This document shows positions 58,271 to 64,000 of a DNA stretch of 64,000 nucleotides, in pieces. The translations under genes were made by a program, and so were the position numbers. The first letter of the stretch is position 1, and every line of letters starts with the position of its first letter. The notes below the pieces were generated by a model, which saw only the letters and a list, made by a program, of their open reading frames with translations, was not told the DNA's origin and made no database searches. The DNA is taken from the NCBI RefSeq assembly GCF_040932035.1, contig NZ_JBFRBB010000002.1:186001-250000 (forward strand), in the 5' to 3' direction. This DNA comes from Hoeflea_A sp040932035. Its GTDB lineage: Bacteria > Pseudomonadota > Alphaproteobacteria > Rhizobiales > Rhizobiaceae.

Positions 58271-59938
58271 ATGAGCGGTTTTTTTGAAACGCACAAGGCA
58301 ACATTGGACAAGGCGCTGGAAGTTGCCCTTTCGCGGGACTACTGGTCCCCCTACCCTGAGGTCGCCAGCGGCAAAATCTACGGCGAGACGGCCAAGGACG
58401 ATGGCTTGGCGGCATTCAAATCAAACCTGGGAAAAGCATTTGCACTAGAAGGACATCCAACGGACGGATCGACCGTCGGCGCGGAAAGCTCACCCTATGG
58501 GCTCGAGCTGAACATCAAATATCCGAAGGCCTCCCCGGCTCAACTCCTTGAAGCTTCCAACAAGGCCGCGGCCAAATGGCGCAAGGCGTCCATCGAAGAT
58601 CGCGTTGGTGTATGTCTGGAAATCCTCGACCGTCTGAACAGGCGCAGCTTCGAAATGGCCAATGCCGTTTCCCACACGACCGGACAGGCCTTCATGATGG
58701 CGTTTCAGGCGGGCGGCCCGCACGCGCAGGACCGCGGGCTCGAAGCCGTGACCTACGCTTACGCGGAAATGACCCGTACGCCGTCCTCCGCCGTCTGGAC
58801 GAAGCCACAGGGCAAGCATGATCCGCTTGTCCTTGAAAAGCGCTTCCGTGTTGTGCCGCGCGGCATTGCCCTTGTCATTGGTTGCGCCACCTTCCCGACC
58901 TGGAACGGCTATCCGGGCCTGTTCGCCAGTCTTGCGACCGGCAACACCGTCATCGTCAAGCCGCACCCGGGCGCCATCCTGCCGCTGGCGCTCACCGTGA
59001 AGATTGGTCGTGAGGTGTTGAGCGAAGCGGGTTTCGACCCGAACGTCCTTCTGCTGGCCGCCGACGAGCCCGGCTCCGAAATCACCAAGGAACTTGTGAC
59101 TGATCCGGCAGTCCGTATCGTCGACTTCACCGGCTCCAATGCATTCGGTAGCTGGGTCCGCGAAAATGCCGGCGGCGATACGCAGGTGTACACGGAAGAA
59201 GCGGGCGTCAATTCCATCGTTGTTGCCTCCACTGACAATTTCCGCGGCATGTGCTCCAACATCGCCTTCTCGCTGTCGCTCTATAGCGGTCAGATGTGCA
59301 CCGCACCGCAGAATATCTATGTGCCGAAGGACGGCATCGAGACCGACGAGGGACACAAGAGCTTCGATGAGGTTGCGGACGGAATCAAGATCGCGGCGGA
59401 CAAGCTGCTGGGCGACCCGGCCCGCGCCGGCGGTGTCTGCGGTGCTATCGCCAGCGACGCCACGGCTGACCGGGTAAAGGCTGCCACTGGTCTTGGCGAG
59501 GTTCTCCGCTCCTCGACGGCGATTGAGGGCATGGACGATGCCAGAACCGCAACGCCTCTGATCCTGAAAGTGAGCGAATCGAGCAGCGATGCCCACCATC
59601 AGGAGCAATTCGGTCCGATCAGCTTCGTGGTCGCGGTCGAAAATGCGGATGAGGCGATAGAACGCGCATCTTCGCTGGCGGCTGAAAAGGGCGCGATCAC
59701 TGCGGCCGTTTACGCGACCAGCGATGAGGTGCTCGATCGGGCGGCGGATGCATTCGCAGATGCCGGTGTGAGCCTGTCCTGCAACCTGACCGGCGGCATC
59801 TTCGTCAACCAGAGCGCCGCGTTCAGTGATTATCACGTCACGGGCGCAAACCCGGCGGGCAATGCCGCGCTGACGGATGCGGCTTTTGTCGCCAACCGGT
59901 TCCGCATCGCTGCGACCCGCCGGCACAAAGCCGCCTGA
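58271..59938 (+). CDS. paaN: Phenylacetic acid degradation protein PaaN (aldehyde dehydrogenase)
   Basis: A 555-residue aldehyde dehydrogenase-fold protein of the PaaN type. Catalytic Cys343 (YSGQMCTAPQ), the general base in TEEAGVNSIVV and the phosphate-binding FTGSNAFGSWV are present. It presumably oxidises the ring-cleavage aldehyde. It lacks the C-terminal MaoC hydratase domain found in PaaZ, so oxepin-CoA hydrolysis must be done by another enzyme. A strong AGGAGGA ribosome site precedes it. It is divergent from paaG. Confidence 0.93.
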   Translation: MSGFFETHKATLDKALEVALSRDYWSPYPEVASGKIYGETAKDDGLAAFKSNLGKAFALEGHPTDGSTVGAESSPYGLELNIKYPKASPAQLLEASNKAAAKWRKASIEDRVGVCLEILDRLNRRSFEMANAVSHTTGQAFMMAFQAGGPHAQDRGLEAVTYAYAEMTRTPSSAVWTKPQGKHDPLVLEKRFRVVPRGIALVIGCATFPTWNGYPGLFASLATGNTVIVKPHPGAILPLALTVKIGREVLSEAGFDPNVLLLAADEPGSEITKELVTDPAVRIVDFTGSNAFGSWVRENAGGDTQVYTEEAGVNSIVVASTDNFRGMCSNIAFSLSLYSGQMCTAPQNIYVPKDGIETDEGHKSFDEVADGIKIAADKLLGDPARAGGVCGAIASDATADRVKAATGLGEVLRSSTAIEGMDDARTATPLILKVSESSSDAHHQEQFGPISFVVAVENADEAIERASSLAAEKGAITAAVYATSDEVLDRAADAFADAGVSLSCNLTGGIFVNQSAAFSDYHVTGANPAGNAALTDAAFVANRFRIAATRRHKAA

Positions 59939-59953
59939 AAAATTCACAAACAG

Positions 59954-59988
59954 AAAGCGCCGCAATCCAATTCGGATTGCGGCGCTTT
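59954..59988. terminator. Bidirectional terminator between paaN and the aldehyde dehydrogenase gene
   Basis: AAAGCGCCGCAATCC and GGATTGCGGCGCTTT form a perfect 15-bp stem with loop AATTC. It has an A-run before and a T-run after the stem on both strands and separates convergent genes. Confidence 0.93.
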
Positions 59989-60004
59989 GCCTGTCATGCT
60001 GGCG

Positions 60005-61468
60005 CTAGCGCATGACAAAGGGATCCGGAATGGGGTCGTCCGATGTACGCAGCCACACCGTTTTGACCTTTGTATAATCGAGCGCGGCTTCCAGGCCGCC
60101 CTCCCGTCCCTGCCCTGAAAGCCCAAATCCACCGAACGGCGCAATGGGCGAAACGGCCCGATAGGTATTGACCCATACGACACCTGCCCTGATGCGGCGG
60201 ATCATGCGGTGCGCCCGTGTCAGATTGGTCGTGAACACGCCGGCGGCAAGGCCGTAGGGCGTCCCGTTGGCAAGTTCCACAGCTTGCTCTTCGGTTTCGA
60301 ATGAACGCACCGAGAGCACAGGTCCGAAAAATTCGTTCTCCCATGACGGCGCCAGAACGTCCGAACAATCCAGAATGGTCGGCGGGTAATAATACCCCTC
60401 GCCCTCCGGCACCTTGCCCCCGCAGACAAGTTCAGCACCCGCGGCAATTGAATCACCAACCAGCTGGTCGATATGTTCGCGTTGCCTTGTTGTGCAGAGC
60501 GGTCCGACTTCGGTTGCCTTGTCCTGCGGGTCTCCAATCACGATCCTTGCGGCCTTGCCCTTCAAAAGCGTCAGGAATCGGTCTTTCACCGATGCATGGA
60601 CCAGAAGCCGTGAGCCGGCGACGCAGCTCTGCCCCGTCGCAGCAAAAATACCGGCAACCTGGGCGTTGGCCGCGCTCTCCAGATCGGCATCCTCAAAAAC
60701 AATGAACGGAGACTTGCCGCCGAGTTCGAGAGAAGTTGAGGCTAGATTTTCGGCCGAATTGCGGATGATATGCCGGGCGGTCTGCGGGCCGCCGGTAAAG
60801 GCGATATGATCGACACCCGGATGGCTCGAAAGATGCGCGCCGCACTCATCGCCAAAGCCGGTCAGGATGTTGACGACACCCGCCGGAAAACCCGCCTCGT
60901 CGATAAGCTTCGCCAGCGCCAGCATCGGCGCCGGACCGTCCTCGGACGCCTTCACGACAAGCGTGCAGCCGGCGGCAAGCGCCGGCCCGATCTTGACGGC
61001 GGACAGAAAGAGCTGGCTGTTCCAAGGCACCACGGCCGCGACAACGCCCACCGGCTCCCGGCGCAGCCACACTTCCATGTCCGGCTTGTCGATGGGCAGA
61101 TGCGCACCTTCTATCTTGTCGGCAAGACCGGCATAGTAGCGATAATACTCAGCCACATAGGCAATCTGTGCCGATGTCTCGCGGATGATCTTGCCGGTAT
61201 CGCGGGTTTCCAGCTCCGCCAGGTGCTGGGCGTTTTCGGCAACAAGATCGGCCAGGCGGTAAAGCAGCTTGCCGCGCATGGTTGCCGTCATGTCGCGCCA
61301 CTCAGGCGACCAGAGCGCACGGCCGGCGGCTTTCACCGCGCGGTCGACATCGTCAGCCTGGCCCCGCGGTATCAGCGCCCAAGGCTTGCCGTTAGCCGGG
61401 TCGAGGCTTTCGAACGTGGCCGATCCGTCTTCAAAAGCGCCGTCGATATAATGCTGAAACCGCTGCAT
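60005..61468 (-). CDS. Aldehyde dehydrogenase family protein
   Basis: A 487-residue NAD(P)-dependent aldehyde dehydrogenase. Catalytic Cys282 (ATGQSCVAGSRL), Glu motif LELGGKSPFIVFED and the cofactor stretch VVPWNSQLF/VKASEDGP are present. It is the last gene of a four-gene operon, six bases after the LLM oxidoreductase. It probably oxidises an aldehyde produced by the monooxygenase upstream. Substrate unknown. Confidence 0.92.
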   Translation of the reverse strand: MQRFQHYIDGAFEDGSATFESLDPANGKPWALIPRGQADDVDRAVKAAGRALWSPEWRDMTATMRGKLLYRLADLVAENAQHLAELETRDTGKIIRETSAQIAYVAEYYRYYAGLADKIEGAHLPIDKPDMEVWLRREPVGVVAAVVPWNSQLFLSAVKIGPALAAGCTLVVKASEDGPAPMLALAKLIDEAGFPAGVVNILTGFGDECGAHLSSHPGVDHIAFTGGPQTARHIIRNSAENLASTSLELGGKSPFIVFEDADLESAANAQVAGIFAATGQSCVAGSRLLVHASVKDRFLTLLKGKAARIVIGDPQDKATEVGPLCTTRQREHIDQLVGDSIAAGAELVCGGKVPEGEGYYYPPTILDCSDVLAPSWENEFFGPVLSVRSFETEEQAVELANGTPYGLAAGVFTTNLTRAHRMIRRIRAGVVWVNTYRAVSPIAPFGGFGLSGQGREGGLEAALDYTKVKTVWLRTSDDPIPDPFVMR

Positions 61469-61474
61469 ATCTTC

Positions 61475-62515
61475 CTACCCGTCAAATGCCGGTATCACCT
61501 GATTGATGAACCGTTCAAGCGAGGCCTTTTTACGTTCGAAGCTCATACCGCTATCGATCCAGAAGGAATATTCGTCATACCCCAGGTCTTCGTAATATTT
61601 AAGCCGTTCAATGACTTCGGCTGCATCTCCGATGACATTGGCCCTGCGCATTTCCTGCGGCGAATAGAACGGATGGCTGGCTATTTCCTCATCGCTGAGC
61701 GGGTGGATGAGCCCCTGCGATATGGGCCGTTCGTTTTTGAACCACGCGCCGAAATAATTGTAGAACCGGTTGATCTCCTCTGCACCCCGCTGAATATCCG
61801 CTTCGCTGTCGCCCACATAGGTATGGCGCAGCAGCATGATCTTCGGTCGTTCGATGTGCGGGTTGTTTGCACAGGCGTCGTTAAAACGCTCCATCAGAGA
61901 ATGGACTTCCCTGTCGTCATTCCAAAGTGGTGTGACCTGCACGTTAAAGCCGTTGGACACGGCAAATTCGTGGCTGTTTGGATCGCGCGCCGCAACCCAG
62001 ACCGGCGGGTGCGGCTCCTGTATCGGCTGCGGCGCCGAGGTCGTTGCCGGGAAATTCCAGAATTCGCCCTCATGCGCATAATCGCCATCCCACAGCTTGA
62101 CTACTGCCGGCAGGACCTCGCGCATGCGCTGCCCGGCTTCCCAGGCATCCATCCCCGGCATCAGCCGCTCATATTCATAGCTGTAAGCGCCACGCGCCAC
62201 GCCAACTTCCAGCCTGCCGTCCATCATGATATCGGCCATCGCCGCTTCACCGGCAAGCTTGATCGGATGCCAGAACGGAGCAATCACGGTTCCGGTTCCG
62301 AGCCGCACGTTTTCCGTGCGCCGGGCCAGATCGACAAGGCTCAAAAACGGATTGGGCGCGATGGTGAAGTTCATGCCGTGATGTTCACCAGTCCAGATGG
62401 CATGCATACCACCGCGGTCCGCTATTTCGCAAAGCTCCAGAAACTCTTCATAGAGTTTCTTCTGGTTTTCCGATGCATCGATGCGTTCCAGATGGATAAA
62501 CAGGGAAAATTTCAT
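61475..62515 (-). CDS. LLM-class flavin-dependent monooxygenase (luciferase-like)
   Basis: A 346-residue TIM-barrel protein of the bacterial luciferase family. Opening MKFSLFIHLERIDA, GMHAIWTGEHHGMNFTIAPNP, RLGTGTVIAPFWHPIKLAGE and DGRLEVGVARG are typical. It uses FMNH2 supplied by a partner reductase. Its start overlaps the stop of the flavin reductase gene by four bases, so the two form a two-component monooxygenase. Substrate unknown; RutA-type pyrimidine oxygenase sequence features are not evident. Confidence 0.92.
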   Translation of the reverse strand: MKFSLFIHLERIDASENQKKLYEEFLELCEIADRGGMHAIWTGEHHGMNFTIAPNPFLSLVDLARRTENVRLGTGTVIAPFWHPIKLAGEAAMADIMMDGRLEVGVARGAYSYEYERLMPGMDAWEAGQRMREVLPAVVKLWDGDYAHEGEFWNFPATTSAPQPIQEPHPPVWVAARDPNSHEFAVSNGFNVQVTPLWNDDREVHSLMERFNDACANNPHIERPKIMLLRHTYVGDSEADIQRGAEEINRFYNYFGAWFKNERPISQGLIHPLSDEEIASHPFYSPQEMRRANVIGDAAEVIERLKYYEDLGYDEYSFWIDSGMSFERKKASLERFINQVIPAFDG

Positions 62516-63447
62516 TGTTCAAGACCTCTTGCCAAACGGCGCACGTCACCGCTTTGCTCGTTTCCGTAATAGACACCAAAATTCCCTATGGAATGTTCCC
62601 TCTGATACCGCTTTAGAATGTCCCGGGATGCTGAATCCGCGATCCGTTCAAACGGTATATTATTGATTTTAAAGTATTTTCCGGAATTATGGCTACCATC
62701 CGAAGATGTGCAGCGATAAACGATATTATGCGTTCCGCGTTCAGTATCGTCATAGACCGAATAGATGAAACCGACAGAAAGTGACGGACCGATTTCGTCG
62801 GCGAGACGCTCGGCGTGCGAGCGGCCGCCCTTATTGCTGTCAAGCAGAACCGATGGCAGGTCGAAACCGCCGTCTTCCTGTTCTTTCAAAAGAACCATGC
62901 CTTCGTGTTCCAGCACCGCACCAACCCTGATTCCGCCCTCAAGGCCGGCGGTATTGGCTGCCTGGCTTTCAAGCGAAGGTTTGATATAGCTGCCGCCGAT
63001 ATAACCAAGACCGTTGAGCCCGGCATTGTTGAAGGCTTCTATCTGGCCGATGAGAAGCACATGATCGCCCGCGTCGACAACCTTGTGCATGGAACAATCG
63101 AACCAGGCAGCGACCCCATCAAGTACCGGTGATCCGAACGGCCCCTTTTGCCACCCGACATCCGCGTACCGGTCTTCAACGGGACGCGCGAAACGGTTAG
63201 AGATCTGTTCCTGGTCTTCCGAAAGGATATTCACCGCAAAGCCTTCCGACGACGTAAGCGCCGAAAAGTTACTCGACGTCCTTGCCAGCGATATCAAAAG
63301 CAAAGGCGGATCGAGCGACACGCTGGTGAATGAATTGGCCGTAAAACCGATGGGCGCGCCTTGTCCGTTGTGGCTTGTCACAACGGTCACACCTGTCATG
63401 AATGTTCCGAACGCATCGCGCAGTTTTCTGGGATCAATCTGTTTCAT
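62512..63447 (-). CDS. Flavin reductase with C-terminal extension
   Basis: A 311-residue protein. Residues 1-160 form a flavin reductase-like split-barrel (LRDAFGTFMTGVTVVTSHNG, GFTANSFTSVSLDPPLLLIS, HVLLIGQIEAFN). Residues about 170-290 are an extra domain beginning GGIRVGAVLEHEGMVLLKEQ, which is reminiscent of a Nudix fold but lacks a recognisable Nudix box. The reductase part supplies FMNH2 to the LLM monooxygenase. It overlaps the genes on both sides by four bases. Confidence 0.9.
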   Translation of the reverse strand: MKQIDPRKLRDAFGTFMTGVTVVTSHNGQGAPIGFTANSFTSVSLDPPLLLISLARTSSNFSALTSSEGFAVNILSEDQEQISNRFARPVEDRYADVGWQKGPFGSPVLDGVAAWFDCSMHKVVDAGDHVLLIGQIEAFNNAGLNGLGYIGGSYIKPSLESQAANTAGLEGGIRVGAVLEHEGMVLLKEQEDGGFDLPSVLLDSNKGGRSHAERLADEIGPSLSVGFIYSVYDDTERGTHNIVYRCTSSDGSHNSGKYFKINNIPFERIADSASRDILKRYQREHSIGNFGVYYGNEQSGDVRRLARGLEQ

Positions 63448-64000
63448 CGGGCTCGCTGCTCCCTGCCGAGCCAGGTTATCAATGCATTGTTGACGGCCTC
63501 CGGTGCCGTCAGCCCGACCATATGCCGGTGCCCCTCGATGATTTCAGTCACACCATCGGGAACTGCGGCGGCCATTTGCTGTGCCATCTCACCGGTCGAG
63601 TTCAGGTCGCCGTCTCCGGTCAGAAAAAGTGCCGGGCAACGGACTTCAGAAAGCCGGTCCGCATAGGTTTGGTCACCGCGCGCAAATGCGTTGTAGGCCG
63701 TCGCATAGGCGGACGGATCCACACCGGCCAGCATTTTTTCCGTCTGCACGCGCGCGGTCTGATCGGCAACCATGTCCGTAAACCACCGATCCAGCGGCTG
63801 TTGTATATTCATGTTGCCGCAGCGGATCTGCGTTGCGCGATCGCGTACTGCCTTTGAAGCTTCCGCACTGCGTTTGTAGACACCGTTCAGCATCGCCATG
63901 CGCCTGATCATCGCCGGTTCTTCCACAGCAATGCCAAGTGAAATAAGCGCGCCCATAGAATGGCCGGCAATATTGACGGGACCAACATCCAGATCCGCAA
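63444..64000 (-). CDS. Alpha/beta hydrolase (5' part outside window)
   Basis: The C-terminal 185 or so residues are visible. The nucleophile elbow GHSMG lies at the edge of the window (serine codon 63957-63959). The acid region CPALFLTGDGDLNST and the catalytic His in IEGHRHMVGL follow. It belongs to the small hydrolases that open lactones, C-C bonds or esters. It heads, or lies near the head of, the operon with flavin reductase, LLM monooxygenase and aldehyde dehydrogenase. Confidence 0.88.
   Translation of the reverse strand, partial: ADLDVGPVNIAGHSMGALISLGIAVEEPAMIRRMAMLNGVYKRSAEASKAVRDRATQIRCGNMNIQQPLDRWFTDMVADQTARVQTEKMLAGVDPSAYATAYNAFARGDQTYADRLSEVRCPALFLTGDGDLNSTGEMAQQMAAAVPDGVTEIIEGHRHMVGLTAPEAVNNALITWLGREQRAR

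Noticed and set aside
58490..59965. 491-residue minus-strand open frame opposite paaN
   Set aside because: Antisense to paaN, whose aldehyde dehydrogenase motifs are intact; no motif in the antisense product.
60770..62569. 599-residue plus-strand open frame opposite the aldehyde dehydrogenase and LLM genes
   Set aside because: It spans two well-supported genes on the other strand and has no family features.
61475..64000. Rut uracil degradation pathway
   Set aside because: Monooxygenase, reductase and hydrolase occur together, but the LLM protein does not resemble RutA closely and rutB, rutC and rutE are missing.
1..64000. CRISPR arrays, insertion sequences, phage genes, rRNA or tRNA genes
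   Set aside because: No regularly spaced direct repeats, transposase-like or phage-like products, or RNA gene sequences were seen on reading both strands.

Overview
The window reads as chromosomal DNA of an aerobic alphaproteobacterium of the order Hyphomicrobiales (Rhizobiales). The evidence is gene order. The blocks ftsB-pdhA-pdhB-pdhC-lpd-glsB-lipA-ratA, cinA-ispDF-dusB-ntrB-ntrC-ntrY-ntrX-trkA-hfq-hflX, tpiA-secG-pyrG-eno and ppiD-trpD-trpC-moaC-moeA match the order I know from Sinorhizobium/Brucella-type genomes, and features such as a lipoyl domain on PDH E1-beta and a fused IspDF agree with this. Almost every base is coding. I see no rRNA, tRNA, CRISPR array, insertion sequence or phage gene.

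Layout. Positions 1-1.2 kb hold a partial LysR regulator, a DUF1127 gene and a GFA-family zinc protein. From 1.3 to 13.4 kb, all on the minus strand, is the nitrogen/potassium regulatory block: dusB-ntrB-ntrC, ntrY-ntrX, trkA-trkH and hfq-hflX. Two 17-bp NtrC-type dyads lie just upstream of dusB. From 13.5 to 15.5 kb are ispDF, cinA and a small conserved gene. From 15.5 to 28.5 kb almost everything concerns lipoate-dependent 2-oxoacid oxidation: a branched-chain 2-oxoacid dehydrogenase operon with its own E3, then ratA, lipA, glsB, the PDH E3, hdeD and the PDH E2/E1 genes. ftsB and eno follow.

From 30.7 to 40.0 kb, between eno and pyrG, is an accessory block. It holds a glyoxalase-like protein and a stand-alone molybdopterin oxidoreductase, divergent from a two-subunit 2-oxoacid:ferredoxin oxidoreductase (korAB) across a palindromic operator. 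Next to it is a TetR regulator divergent from a beta-helix protein plus diheme cytochrome c pair of unknown function. This block is the most likely place for an undescribed system. From 40 to 48.8 kb housekeeping resumes with pyrG, secG, tpiA, ppiD, trpDC and moaC-moeA.

From 48.9 to 60 kb are an MFS transporter and a phenylacetate (paa) catabolic cluster: paaABCDE, the regulators paaX and a TetR-family PaaR, paaK, paaI, paaG and divergent paaN. A clear promoter with a perfect inverted repeat precedes paaA, and a different pair of dyads lies between paaG and paaN. The ring-hydrolysis (MaoC) domain and the beta-oxidation genes paaF, paaH and paaJ are not in the window. From 60 to 64 kb is a translationally coupled operon of alpha/beta hydrolase (cut by the window end), flavin reductase, luciferase-like monooxygenase and aldehyde dehydrogenase. 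It is probably a two-component monooxygenase pathway whose substrate I cannot name.
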